The notes: generated from the sequence alone by a model not told the origin. Positions 34,626 to 43,889 are shown, counted from the first letter of the stretch. The stretch is 64,000 nucleotides of DNA from Oscillospiraceae bacterium (GCA_017521325.1 JAFXCV010000045.1:26014-90013), one strand, 5' to 3'. Numbers and translations are program-made.

Positions 34626-37448
34626 TTATTGATTGCTGTTATCCTTGTTGTTCTTGCCACCTCTGAGCATCTTGATCACCTGATACGCAAAGATTTCCAG
34701 AGAAATCAGCGCTGCAAGGCAGATGCCGAGGATCCACGGCAGGGAAAGACCGGACTTTCCATCGGAATCCTTCTCGTCCTCGTCATCCTTGTCGTTCTTG
34801 TCATCCTTTTTGTTGTCCGAGGAATTCTTGTCGTTCTTTGAAATTTCCTCGCCCTTTTCTTCGTCATAGGTCTGCTTGTCGTTGGAAGTACCGCTGCCGC
34901 CGTCATTTGACGCACCGCTGCCCGTGCTTCCTGCAACAATGCCGCCGTTCTGCTCGCAGAGGAAACCCGTCAGCCATGCAAGAGGGGAGTTCCAGTTGAT
35001 CGTACATTCATTCACAGACCATGCCTCAATGTGATCCATGTAGCACTTCTGCGGTGCAATTTCGCCCTTCTTCCAGCCGGAGCCACGCACCCACGGATCC
35101 TGCATGCCGGAATTCGGACCGCCGCAGAGTACACCACAGGGAGCCTTCGGGAAATCAGAAGAAATCTGGTTTGACCACCATCTGTGATGGGGATATTCAA
35201 TGCTGTGTGTGCCGTAGCCCGTCACATAGGAGTAGTCCATTGCATTTCTGCCAAGCAGGTAGTCCATCGCACCGACAACGCCGTTGAGGTAATCAGCATT
35301 TTCTGTTTCGTCATAGGCATACGCCATAATAATGGCATTGTCTGCAACAAAGGAGTTCGAACCCCAGATATAACCCTTATCACTGTCATTGTAGCTCAGC
35401 GTACTTTGACCGTAGGGAAGCCCGTAGCCCTGTTCATTTTCAAGCTCCACGAAATAATCCGCAGCCTTTGTCAGATTGTCCTTGAGCTTGTCAAAGTCCC
35501 CTGAGGAAAGTGCATCCTCATGCAGCAGCATCGTCAGAGAACCAAGGGAAGTTGTGTGTCCCCAGTCAAAGGAACCGACCGTACCCACGGATTCGCCGCC
35601 TTCCAGAGATGTGTATACGCCAAGGAAGTGCTTGGAATCCTCCATATCCTTGAAGTAGCTCTTATCTCCCGTGGTAGCGTACAGTTCACATGCCGCCCAG
35701 TAAAATTCGTCCGTTGCATCATCATCGCCATAAGCGCCGCCGCCCACGGATTCGTCAAGGGGAGCGTACATCGACGGATGTTTTTTTGCAGCCTCGTATG
35801 CAGCCTTCGCCGCATCCAGACACTGCTTTGCAAATGCGGAATCATAGTCTTCCCAGAGTCTTGCCGCCTGTGCCGCACACGCTGCAAGGTTGAGTGTTGC
35901 CGCCGTCGTCGGAGGCTTGAGGATTCTCTGCTCCGTATCGTCAGCCGGTGCAACCGCAAGCCCCGTCCACTTGATATCATGAGCCTTGTGATATGCCATG
36001 CCTGCGTAGTCGCCGCTTGGAACGATCATTTTCAGCATCCATTCCATCTCAAATCTTGCTTCATCGAGCAGATCCGGATAGCCGTTACTGTTCTCCGGCA
36101 GCAGCATTGTACCGTCCTCGTATGCATCCGAAGTTTTCTTCAGTGATGCACGCTCATAGATATTCTGGAGCATCCAAAGGGAAATACCACCGTTTACCGT
36201 GTATTTTCCGTGGTCGCCCGCATCGTACCAGCCGCCTGTGACATCCTGCGATCCACTGGAACCTGTGTAGCCCCATGTCTGCTCGACCGTTGCATTGTCG
36301 GATGTGTGACCAGCTGCACGAGCCAGACTTGCCGCATCGCCGGAGGAAATATACTGTGCCTCGATCGGGATTCCGCTTCGGTTCTGGTAGAAGTAATTCA
36401 GTGAATCATACAGAAGATCGGAATAGGTTTCCGTAATGCCGATGCTGAACGGACGGCTCACGGCACCGTTTTCAGCTTCCAGATAGTAGGTGCCTTCCTT
36501 GTCAAAATCGGAAAAATCCAGAATATGTACCGTGTCACCGGAATCTGCATCGCCGCCGAAATATTCGGATTTCCCGTCATAAACGGTCTTTCCGCTTTCA
36601 TCCTTAAGATAGAATTTCATGCCGGATTTTTCCGTGCAAAGGAAGGTTGCCTTCTTTGCAAGCTTCGGGAAATAGCCCACCTGATTTGTGAGAATCTCCG
36701 CACGCTGCCAATCCTCTGCGTGAACATAATCGTTGCTGTTGTCCGTCATGTCGATCAGGCAGAGATTGTCAAATTTTAGTTCCGTACCGGCAGGGAAGCA
36801 CACGTTCGGCGTGTACTGACCGTTGCCGCCGAAATGGAATGTCCATTCACCCGTACCATTAACGGAATTCTGGTTTTCACCATTGGAGCCAAGGTTGAAT
36901 TCATACGCAAAGGTGTTCCACTGGTTGCCGTTGATGTTCACGCCCTGCCACTGGTGATAATCGCCCCACTGACCGTTTGGCTGTGCAGATTTCAGGGCAT
37001 TCTCGATGTCCGCCTGCGTCCAGCTCTCGTTGTAGGTCATGTTCAGCATATTGCCGTTGCTGTGCCAAAGCTCGGCATCATCCCTCGTCATATCACCGAT
37101 CTTGGAATACATCCAGCCGGAATTGCTTGCCCATACGCTGTAGGTAAGCCTGTAGGTGTGACCGGAAACGAGCGTGAGATTTCTGTGACGGAACTGGCAG
37201 TCCCATCTGTCCTCACCGCCGTTGGATACACCGCCGGGGTTGATGACAGAAATGTTGTAGGTTCCGCCGTCAATGGTGAAATCCATTTTTCCCGTCATCG
37301 ACTCACAGATATGCCAGGGAAGTCCCGCACCCTCTGCGAAATCCGATTCGCCCAGCAGCTCGCCCGCCATCGCTGACATTGGCAGGGCATTTGCCAGAAC
37401 AGTGCATGCCGCAGCGGCACACAAAGCCTTTCTGATTGATTTTTTCAT
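34626..37448 (-). CDS. Cell-surface GH9 endoglucanase with CBM4-like domain and C-terminal membrane anchor
   Basis: Cellulose-cleaving enzyme of 940 residues. Order: signal peptide (1-29), CBM4/9-like domain (about 35-235), Ig-like domain starting RAEILTNQVGY (about 250-335), GH9 (alpha/alpha)6 barrel (about 343-833) with GGWYDAGDHGKY (Asp base pair), PHHRWWSNQ and a C-terminal NECTINWNSPLAW holding the acid Glu. A ~60-residue linker rich in Gly, Ser, Asp and Lys follows, then one hydrophobic helix (about 904-925) and a short basic tail. No dockerin, no LPxTG: it stays on the cell membrane through the tail. ATG follows GGAGGAATATT. Confidence 0.93.
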   Translation of the reverse strand: MKKSIRKALCAAAACTVLANALPMSAMAGELLGESDFAEGAGLPWHICESMTGKMDFTIDGGTYNISVINPGGVSNGGEDRWDCQFRHRNLTLVSGHTYRLTYSVWASNSGWMYSKIGDMTRDDAELWHSNGNMLNMTYNESWTQADIENALKSAQPNGQWGDYHQWQGVNINGNQWNTFAYEFNLGSNGENQNSVNGTGEWTFHFGGNGQYTPNVCFPAGTELKFDNLCLIDMTDNSNDYVHAEDWQRAEILTNQVGYFPKLAKKATFLCTEKSGMKFYLKDESGKTVYDGKSEYFGGDADSGDTVHILDFSDFDKEGTYYLEAENGAVSRPFSIGITETYSDLLYDSLNYFYQNRSGIPIEAQYISSGDAASLARAAGHTSDNATVEQTWGYTGSSGSQDVTGGWYDAGDHGKYTVNGGISLWMLQNIYERASLKKTSDAYEDGTMLLPENSNGYPDLLDEARFEMEWMLKMIVPSGDYAGMAYHKAHDIKWTGLAVAPADDTEQRILKPPTTAATLNLAACAAQAARLWEDYDSAFAKQCLDAAKAAYEAAKKHPSMYAPLDESVGGGAYGDDDATDEFYWAACELYATTGDKSYFKDMEDSKHFLGVYTSLEGGESVGTVGSFDWGHTTSLGSLTMLLHEDALSSGDFDKLKDNLTKAADYFVELENEQGYGLPYGQSTLSYNDSDKGYIWGSNSFVADNAIIMAYAYDETENADYLNGVVGAMDYLLGRNAMDYSYVTGYGTHSIEYPHHRWWSNQISSDFPKAPCGVLCGGPNSGMQDPWVRGSGWKKGEIAPQKCYMDHIEAWSVNECTINWNSPLAWLTGFLCEQNGGIVAGSTGSGASNDGGSGTSNDKQTYDEEKGEEISKNDKNSSDNKKDDKNDKDDEDEKDSDGKSGLSLPWILGICLAALISLEIFAYQVIKMLRGGKNNKDNSNQ

Positions 37449-37477
37449 AATATTCCTCCATCCTTATGGCGCAAAGA

Positions 37478-37502
37478 AACGTTTTCCAAAGCGGAAAACG
37501 TT
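37478..37502 (-). promoter_or_regulatory. LacI-type operator-like palindrome in the GH9 gene leader
   Basis: Perfect 10-bp inverted repeat AACGTTTTCC / GGAAAACGTT around AAAGC. Each arm with its flank (GAAACGTTTTCC, GGAAAACGTTCC) is itself close to the palindromic core of LacI/CcpA-family operators. It lies 30-55 bases before ATG, downstream of a possible -10 (TATAAG, minus 37518-37513), positioned for repression by roadblock. Confidence 0.6.
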
Positions 37503-37556
37503 CCATGCTTTGCTTATATCATCCCTGTATGCAGGGAAAATATCCTATGTGAATAT

Positions 37557-39461
37557 CTATTTTCTGTTTTTCTTTCTTGCAATTTTGTTTGCGTACATAT
37601 ACCCATCCGCTTCTTCAATCAGCTTCTGCAGATCGTCATCTTTTGTAACATTACGACATAACCAGCCGATGCTTGCCTCTACCTGATAGGGCTTGTCGGA
37701 ACTTGAGTTGTATCTTTCCAGATATTGATGAATGTAGGTGAGATACTGTTCGATCTGTTCATCTGTATAATCCGCACAGCCGATTGCAACAAATTCATCA
37801 CCGCCTGTTCTTGCACAGATCTCATCGTTTGCAAAACAGGTGTTGAGTGCATTTGCAAATACGGAGATGGCATTGTCACCCTCTAAATGCCCATAATTAT
37901 CATTGATGATTTTCAAACTATCCAGATCTGCCGCCATGATCAGAAGCTTCTTGTCTGTTTCGGCTGCCTTGTAAAAAAACTCTGTGGAATATTTTCTGAA
38001 TCCCTTGCGGTTGTAGATACCGGTAAGTGTATCACGGATGGACGCCATGTAAAGCCGCTGGTGCATGCTGTTAAAGATGTTGCGGATACGAACAAATTCC
38101 AGCGCATTATTGATGTTCCTGATCCAGGAATGGTATAGCTCATCAAACGCAATTGCCCTGTCACCATAGCCAATTGCCGTATAGCCAAGGCATCGCTCAT
38201 TGAAATGCAGCGGTGTGAAATACAAGGTGCGGGGAATCTCAGAATTTTCAAAAAGTCCCGGCAGCAATTCAGATCGCTTGAAGGACTGATCTACCATTTT
38301 TGCCTCGCAGTCCACGCAGGTAATGCGTAGATTCATGGTATCGGTATAATCCTTATATTCGTCACCCGTTGCCTCATTCTTCTCATAATCATCCCATTGA
38401 TCACACAGACAGAGGTGGAAATCCTGGATGCCATAAATCAGATACATGTTGTTGACAATCTTGAATAAACATTGATTCAGTGTTGTAGAAGAATTAAGAG
38501 ATTCCGCCATATGGCTTGTGCGGAACAGCTCTTCATAGTTTGTCACCGTATTCAGTTCCTGCTGCCGCTTTGCAAATTTCAGTGTAAAGTCTTCACGACA
38601 CCCGCAGCTTTCTGCAAGAACCAGCAAACCCTTGTCAATTGTGACAGGCTGGCACTTTTCTCCCGTCAGCAGCTGATGTGCCTTCAGGATCGCTCTCATG
38701 CCCATATCCGATAGAGGGCGGGAATAAGTGGTAATGGACGGCACATTGTCCGCCGCATCCTTGGATGCATCGAATCCTGTGATGATGATATCCTCCGGAA
38801 CACGGATACCCAGTTCGATCAAACGATTGCATAGCGTGATCGCAACAAAATCACTGACACAAACAACCGCTTCGGGCATTTCCAAAGCACCCTTTGCAAG
38901 TCGTTCAGCGAGATTACTTGCTGCCTGTATCCAGAAATCACCATAGATCACATAGTCCTCACGAACGGATAGTCCATGGCTTTCCATGGCATTTCGATAG
39001 CCCTGAAGCCTTGCTTCAGCCTGAAGATTCCCTTGAAATCCAGTCAGACAGAGAATCTCTGTCAGCTGATGTTCTTCAATCAGATGGGAAACCACCTGCT
39101 CAAAAGCCGCAGTATCATCCACCGATACCGTGTGATAATTGGAATGCTCGTATTCTAATGCAATAATAGGAGCCTTGCATTTTTCTGCAAGATCCTTTTC
39201 AATGGATTCTTTCAGTGTATGCTTTTCTATGGAACACGGAACAAAGATCACAGCATCAAACAGATCATAGTTGATCAGCGAGAAAATATGGTTTTCACCG
39301 TATTGATAGCCGGATTCTTCGTCAAAATTCATGAACATCGTGAAAACAGCAACGTCATAGTCCAGGGCATGCGCCTGCGAGATTAACCCTTTCAGGATCT
39401 GCTGCTGGCAGACATGATAAATATTGCAAATGATTACTGCAATTCGCTTTCGTTTACTCAT
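37557..39461 (-). CDS. Sugar-binding-receptor-like / GAF-like / GGDEF protein, probable diguanylate cyclase
   Basis: A 634-residue cytoplasmic protein with no signal peptide or membrane segment. Residues about 5-275 match the ligand-binding core of LacI/GalR repressors (IAVIICNIYHVCQQQILKGL, VSVDDTAAFEQVVSHLIEE, DIIITGFDASKDAA), but the DNA-binding HTH is missing. A middle region (about 320-450) is GAF-like. The C-terminus (about 470-634) is a GGDEF domain, with DTLTGIYNRKG and an intact RTGGDEF, so cyclic di-GMP synthesis controlled by a bound sugar is likely (inference). Start ATG 39461 follows GGTGAGAAACTT; an in-frame ATG at 39518 lies inside the promoter palindrome. Neighbour of the cellulase. 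Confidence 0.85.
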   Translation of the reverse strand: MSKRKRIAVIICNIYHVCQQQILKGLISQAHALDYDVAVFTMFMNFDEESGYQYGENHIFSLINYDLFDAVIFVPCSIEKHTLKESIEKDLAEKCKAPIIALEYEHSNYHTVSVDDTAAFEQVVSHLIEEHQLTEILCLTGFQGNLQAEARLQGYRNAMESHGLSVREDYVIYGDFWIQAASNLAERLAKGALEMPEAVVCVSDFVAITLCNRLIELGIRVPEDIIITGFDASKDAADNVPSITTYSRPLSDMGMRAILKAHQLLTGEKCQPVTIDKGLLVLAESCGCREDFTLKFAKRQQELNTVTNYEELFRTSHMAESLNSSTTLNQCLFKIVNNMYLIYGIQDFHLCLCDQWDDYEKNEATGDEYKDYTDTMNLRITCVDCEAKMVDQSFKRSELLPGLFENSEIPRTLYFTPLHFNERCLGYTAIGYGDRAIAFDELYHSWIRNINNALEFVRIRNIFNSMHQRLYMASIRDTLTGIYNRKGFRKYSTEFFYKAAETDKKLLIMAADLDSLKIINDNYGHLEGDNAISVFANALNTCFANDEICARTGGDEFVAIGCADYTDEQIEQYLTYIHQYLERYNSSSDKPYQVEASIGWLCRNVTKDDDLQKLIEEADGYMYANKIARKKNRK

Positions 39462-39514
39462 AAGTTTCTCACCGATGCAGTGCACCGTCCCCTTCTTAAG
39501 ATAAAACGTATGAA

Positions 39515-39542
39515 ACATAGATACAATAGTATGTATCTATGT
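39515..39542 (-). promoter_or_regulatory. Palindrome at the start site of the receptor-GGDEF gene
   Basis: Perfect 10-bp arms ACATAGATAC (39515-39524) and GTATCTATGT (39533-39542) around 8 bases. On the minus strand it begins 3 bases after the -10, so it spans the predicted transcription start: a good position for a repressor. Confidence 0.6.
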
Positions 39543-39544
39543 AA

Positions 39545-39573
39545 ATTATAGCAACAAATCCCGCAATGTTCAA
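39545..39573 (-). promoter_or_regulatory. Promoter of the receptor-GGDEF gene
   Basis: Minus strand TTGAAC (39573-39568), 17 bp, TATAAT (39550-39545). Confidence 0.75.
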
Positions 39574-39602
39574 TGCATATTTTTTGAACATTCGGGATTT
39601 GC
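39554..39602 (-). terminator. Long imperfect inverted repeat after mutS2, overlapping the next promoter
   Basis: Arms 39554-39574 and 39583-39602 pair over about 18 bases with one bulge, and a TTTTTT lies in the loop. It follows mutS2 and contains the -35 of the receptor-GGDEF promoter. It could terminate the mutS2 operon, regulate the promoter, or both. Confidence 0.5.
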
Positions 39603-39633
39603 TGACAAATATTAGATTGTATTTTTGTACAAA

Positions 39634-42024
39634 TTAACGAAGCGTAACGACCGTAACGCCGTCCTCGCCCTCACCGTACAAGCCGTTTCGGAATTCCTTG
39701 ACGCATTTCATAGATTTCAGCCGTTTTTGTACTGCCTTGCGAAGCAGTCCCGTACCTTTTCCGTGAATGATCGTTACCGTACCAATGCCGGAAAGCACTG
39801 CACTGTCGATGAAACGTTCCATTTCATAAACACCGTCATCGCATGCCTGCCCACGGATGTCCAGCTCCATGGAGCCACGGCGTTCCACCTTTGCGGAAAC
39901 CGTACCCTTTTTGCGCTGTTTTTTTTGTTCGTTTTTCTGATCGGCAGCCTTCGGATCCAGCAGCCGCAGACGGGAAATCTGGATCTTCATTTTCATAATG
40001 CCCATCTGTACGAAAGCAAATTCCGACTGTCCTGCATCTTCTGCAATTACGCCCTCCTGATTGAGGTCTGCGATCAGCACCCGATCGCCTTTTTTCAGAG
40101 GACGGGGGAGTACATAATCTCCGTTCTCATCCACCGAGCCAAGCACGGGATTTGCATTTTTGTACATCGTGCGCAGTCTTTGCGTGCTGTCGCCCTTCAT
40201 AGCGGAAACACGGCTTGAAAAATCCGCCTTGTCCTTGTCCTTGCGCAGCTGCTCGAGTTCGTCAAGCAGTGCATTCGTCTGTGCCTTTGCCGATTCCACA
40301 ATACGGCTTGCCTGTGCCGCCGCCCGTTCAAGACGATCCTTTTCCTCAGATGCCATGGAATCATGCTTTTCCTGCCACTCTGCCCTGAGAGCCTGTGCCT
40401 CCTCACGCAGCCGCTTTGCCTCCTCACGTTCCTTTTCCAGCTCCTTGCGAGCCTCCTCAAAACGGGAAATGACATTTTCAAAATGCCTGTTTTCCTCACT
40501 GATGAGGGATTCCGCATGTCTGAGGATGCATTCCGGCATGCCGAGCTGTCCTGAAATTGCAAATGCATTGGATTTACCGGGGGAACCGATGATCAGCCGA
40601 TAGGTTGGACGAAGGGTCGCCGTATCAAATTCGCAGGATGCATTAATGACATCGGGGGTATCTGCCGCATAGAGCTTCAGCTCCTGATAGTGTGTCGTCA
40701 CCATCAGCTTTGCGCCGACCTGCTTGAGATAGTCAATGATGGAAATTGCCAGTGCCGCACCCTCCACAGGATCCGTGCCGGAGCCCAGCTCGTCGAGCAG
40801 TACAAGTGTGCTGTCATCAGCGGTTTCAAGGATCTCCACCACATTGAGCGTGTGGGAGGAAAACGTGGAGAGACTCTGTTCGATGCTCTGGCTGTCGCCG
40901 ATGTCCGCCAGAATATGGCGGAATATGGAAATGCGGCTGCCGTCCGTTACGGGAATGAGAAATCCGCACATCGTCATCGCCGTCAGAAGTCCTGCGGTTT
41001 TCAGTGCAACCGTCTTACCGCCCGTGTTCGGGCCTGTGACGATCAGTGCATTGTGCTGCTCACCCAGCGCAAGGTCGATCGGAACTGCCTTATTCTTGTC
41101 AAGCAGGGGATGGCGTGCCTTTTTCAGCGCCAGAATGCCGTCATCACTGATTTCGGGTTTTGTTGCTTTCAGGGATGCCGCATAATTTGCCTTTGCAAAA
41201 TAATAATTAAGTTCTGCGCAGGTGTCATGCAGCCTGCGAAGCGCAGGTGCCTGCTGACCGACCGCAGCACAGAGCTTCTGCATAATGCGGTCAATTTCCT
41301 CAAGCTCACGGCTTTCCAGCAGTCGGATGTCATTGTTTGCCTCCACGATCTGCATTGGCTCAATAAAAATCGTCTGTCCGCTTGACGAGGTGTCATGAAT
41401 CAGACCTGCCATCTGTGTGCGGTATTCGGTCTTGACAGGAAGTACAAATCTTCCGTCACGGATGGTCACGGTCGTTTCCTGCAGATACTTCTGCATGGAT
41501 TTCGAGCGTACCATGTGATCAAGCGTTTCACGCAGATGCGCACGGGAGCGATGCAGCTTGCGGCGGATCTCCGAAAGCGTCGGGCTTGCCGCATCTGCGA
41601 TCTCCTCCTCGGAAACAATGGAACGTTCGAGGGTAGAAAGCAGATCATCGTCGGGAACGATCAACGAGAATAAGTAATCGAGCGAGGTTGCCGATTCGCT
41701 GCAGTGTCCGTACCAGCCGTGCAGACCCTGCACCTGCCGCAGAAGATCCGCAACATCCAGCAGATCCCGCAGCGAGAGTCTTGCACCGGAAGCAGCACGG
41801 GTAACACTGCTGCAAATGTTTTTGAAACCTGTAAAAGGCGGTGTGCCGAATTGCAGTGCAAGCTGCAGGGCATCATCCGTTTTCTGCACCTCCTGCCGAA
41901 CCTCGGCAAGATCGCAGCTCGGTTTGCAGGCGAGGATCATCTCCTTGCTCGTTTCATTCGAAGCAAAGTGCGCTGCCTGTGCCAGTACCTTATCAAGCTC
42001 CAGAACCTGTTCAAAAGACTTCAT
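39634..42024 (-). CDS. mutS2: Endonuclease MutS2
   Basis: MutS-family ATPase with nuclease tail; suppresses homologous recombination and in B. subtilis acts on collided ribosomes. The 796 residues contain the core domain with TSSSGQTIFIEP, Walker A GPNTGGKT (about 333), Walker B LVLLDELGSGTDPVEGAAL, a long coiled coil (about 520-615) and a C-terminal Smr domain (about 715-796; LDIRGQACDDG, IIHGKGTGLLRKAV). Mismatch-recognition domain I is absent, as usual in MutS2. AAAGGAGG precedes ATG. Last gene of the phoH operon, 26 bp after recO. Confidence 0.96.
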   Translation of the reverse strand: MKSFEQVLELDKVLAQAAHFASNETSKEMILACKPSCDLAEVRQEVQKTDDALQLALQFGTPPFTGFKNICSSVTRAASGARLSLRDLLDVADLLRQVQGLHGWYGHCSESATSLDYLFSLIVPDDDLLSTLERSIVSEEEIADAASPTLSEIRRKLHRSRAHLRETLDHMVRSKSMQKYLQETTVTIRDGRFVLPVKTEYRTQMAGLIHDTSSSGQTIFIEPMQIVEANNDIRLLESRELEEIDRIMQKLCAAVGQQAPALRRLHDTCAELNYYFAKANYAASLKATKPEISDDGILALKKARHPLLDKNKAVPIDLALGEQHNALIVTGPNTGGKTVALKTAGLLTAMTMCGFLIPVTDGSRISIFRHILADIGDSQSIEQSLSTFSSHTLNVVEILETADDSTLVLLDELGSGTDPVEGAALAISIIDYLKQVGAKLMVTTHYQELKLYAADTPDVINASCEFDTATLRPTYRLIIGSPGKSNAFAISGQLGMPECILRHAESLISEENRHFENVISRFEEARKELEKEREEAKRLREEAQALRAEWQEKHDSMASEEKDRLERAAAQASRIVESAKAQTNALLDELEQLRKDKDKADFSSRVSAMKGDSTQRLRTMYKNANPVLGSVDENGDYVLPRPLKKGDRVLIADLNQEGVIAEDAGQSEFAFVQMGIMKMKIQISRLRLLDPKAADQKNEQKKQRKKGTVSAKVERRGSMELDIRGQACDDGVYEMERFIDSAVLSGIGTVTIIHGKGTGLLRKAVQKRLKSMKCVKEFRNGLYGEGEDGVTVVTLR

Positions 42025-42050
42025 AAAAGCCTCCTTTGTGTGTGCATGTA

Positions 42051-42809
42051 TCAGACCATCGGATTCTGTATTGCCCTGTAATACTCCAGCGCAGAAAATC
42101 GGTGGTCAATGTGGTATTGTAAAAATTGCTCGGAAAAGGCGAACAATGCTTCCTGACAGCCGTCACTCAGACGGAAGCCGAACACCCGCTCGGTATCCTG
42201 CAGCACGATATGGCGGATCGCTTGCAGCGTGCCTGCCGTCATTTCAACGCTGTGCGCCAGAGTATCCGCTTCGCTGCGACACTCTTCGCAGCAGAAAGTG
42301 CCGTCTTCAATCGAGAAATGCAGACGATCGGGGAGATATTCACCGCATTTTCTGCACATTACCACATCGGGCATGAATCCGAGAAGTGCCGCCATACGAA
42401 GTTCAAAAATACTTTTGAGGATCGCCTCAGGGTATTTTTTCAGTGCCAGAAAATGCAGGCAGTTGAGCATAAGCCGCTGTATTTCGTGATTGCTTGCCTG
42501 CGGCAGAACCGAGAACTGCACAATCTGCGAAAAATAGGACGCCAGTGCAACCGCCGTCACACTGCTACGCAGCTCGTAGAAAATACGGATGGGGGAAACG
42601 CTGTTGAGTATGTAGCCCCGTTTTCCTTTTTGAAGACAAAAGGCGGAATATGCAAACAGCTGTGTTGCACATCCGCTTTTGCTGTTGATTTTCCCGGCGC
42701 CCTTGACCAGAACCTCAAGGACACCGAGTTCATCCGTCAGAATATCTATGAATTTATCCTGTTCACCGACCGGCTTCTGCGTCAGTACAACGCCCTTGAC
42801 TGTCAGCAA
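42051..42809 (-). CDS. recO: DNA repair protein RecO
   Basis: Loads RecA onto SSB-coated DNA with RecR. The 252 residues have the N-terminal OB fold (TVKGVVLTQKPVGEQDKFIDILTDELGVLEVLVKGA), a helical core and a zinc site CRKCG...CCEEC (about 155-180). The start is probably TTG 42809, 7 bases after AAAGGGTG, which gives the standard short N-terminus; ATG 42836 and GTG 42854 are longer alternatives. It begins inside the end of the yqzL-like gene, which suggests coupling. Confidence 0.9.
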   Translation of the reverse strand: MLTVKGVVLTQKPVGEQDKFIDILTDELGVLEVLVKGAGKINSKSGCATQLFAYSAFCLQKGKRGYILNSVSPIRIFYELRSSVTAVALASYFSQIVQFSVLPQASNHEIQRLMLNCLHFLALKKYPEAILKSIFELRMAALLGFMPDVVMCRKCGEYLPDRLHFSIEDGTFCCEECRSEADTLAHSVEMTAGTLQAIRHIVLQDTERVFGFRLSDGCQEALFAFSEQFLQYHIDHRFSALEYYRAIQNPMV

Positions 42810-42900
42810 ATTCGTTACACCCTTTCTGTGCGGCATATTGCAGATAATCGGCAATACTGCCGCTTGTGCGGAATTTCTCCCAAAGCATATCCGTATTCAT
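42763..42900 (-). CDS. yqzL: YqzL-like small protein
   Basis: A 45-residue protein beginning MNTDMLWEKFRTSGSIADYL. The W..F..TGSI.AYL pattern and the position between era and recO match the YqzL family of Firmicutes, for which no function is established. GGAGGGATGCTGT precedes ATG 42900. The last 47 bases overlap the start of recO in another frame; the C-terminal half (GCNEFADSQGRCTDAEAGR) reads over the recO start and may be poorly constrained. Confidence 0.75.
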   Translation of the reverse strand: MNTDMLWEKFRTSGSIADYLQYAAQKGCNEFADSQGRCTDAEAGR

Positions 42901-42971
42901 ACAGCATCCCTCCGCCGATAGTATCCGTCACGGTGGATGCGATTATGACCGGAAGAATATGGGAAGCGGAA

Positions 42972-43868
42972 TTACACTTCCTCCGAAAGTCCGAAGCTTC
43001 GGATCAGACCTTCCTTGTTGCGCCAGCCCTCCTTGACCTTGACAAAGCACTGGAGGTTGACCTGAATTTCAAAAAATTGTTCCAGATCCCGTCTTGCGGA
43101 GCTTGCAATCTTCTTGAGCATGCTGCCCTGTTTGCCGATGATGATGCCCTTGTGGGAATCACGTTCGCAGTAAATAACTGCGGAAATATCCAGAATATCC
43201 TTGTCATCACGCTCGGTCATGGATTCCACAGTAACCGCAATGCCATGCGGCACCTCGTCGTTGAGCAGCCGCAGGAGCTTCTCACGCACCATCTCCGCAG
43301 CAAGTACACGTTCGGGCTGATCGGTGAAGGAATCGTCAGGGAAGAAATGCACCGAGGGCTTTGCCAGTGCCTCTGCGGCAGTCATGATTTCATCAAGACC
43401 ATCCTTCTCGGATGCACTCACGGGAATGATCGCATATGGATTGTATTCATTGCTCAGCCGCAGCAGCAGCGGCATCATCGCAGATTTATCCTGCAAGAGA
43501 TCGACCTTGTTGACAACGATGATGCAAGCAATTTTCTTGTCACGGATCGTTTTGAGCATCGCCTCATCCTGCTCGTGCAGCTTCTTTGTGCAGTCGATGA
43601 CATACAGCACTGCATCCGCATCCGCAGCGGAGTTTTCCGCTGTTTTGAGCATGTGGCTGCTCAGTTTGTTTTTCGGCTTGTGAAGACCGGGCGTGTCAAT
43701 GAATACGTACTGCGTTTCATCCTTTGTCAGAATGCCTGTAATTCGTGTTCTTGTAGTCTGCGGCTTGCTGCTGACCGAGGCGATCTTCTCGCCGATGAGC
43801 GCATTGAGCAGTGTGGATTTTCCGGCATTGGTTCTGCCGGAGAGTGTCAGAAATATTGTTTTTGTCAT
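42972..43868 (-). CDS. era: GTPase Era
   Basis: Ribosome-assembly GTPase that binds the 3' end of 16S rRNA. The 298 residues include G1 GRTNAGKSTL, G3 DTPGLHKPKN, G4 NKVD and a C-terminal KH domain (about 200-290) with GIIIGKQGSMLKKI. SD GAAAGGCAG before ATG. Follows ybeY by 21 bp; Era, YbeY and RNase act together in 16S maturation. Confidence 0.97.
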   Translation of the reverse strand: MTKTIFLTLSGRTNAGKSTLLNALIGEKIASVSSKPQTTRTRITGILTKDETQYVFIDTPGLHKPKNKLSSHMLKTAENSAADADAVLYVIDCTKKLHEQDEAMLKTIRDKKIACIIVVNKVDLLQDKSAMMPLLLRLSNEYNPYAIIPVSASEKDGLDEIMTAAEALAKPSVHFFPDDSFTDQPERVLAAEMVREKLLRLLNDEVPHGIAVTVESMTERDDKDILDISAVIYCERDSHKGIIIGKQGSMLKKIASSARRDLEQFFEIQVNLQCFVKVKEGWRNKEGLIRSFGLSEEV

Positions 43869-43889
43869 AATCTGCCTTTCTTCCGTTTG

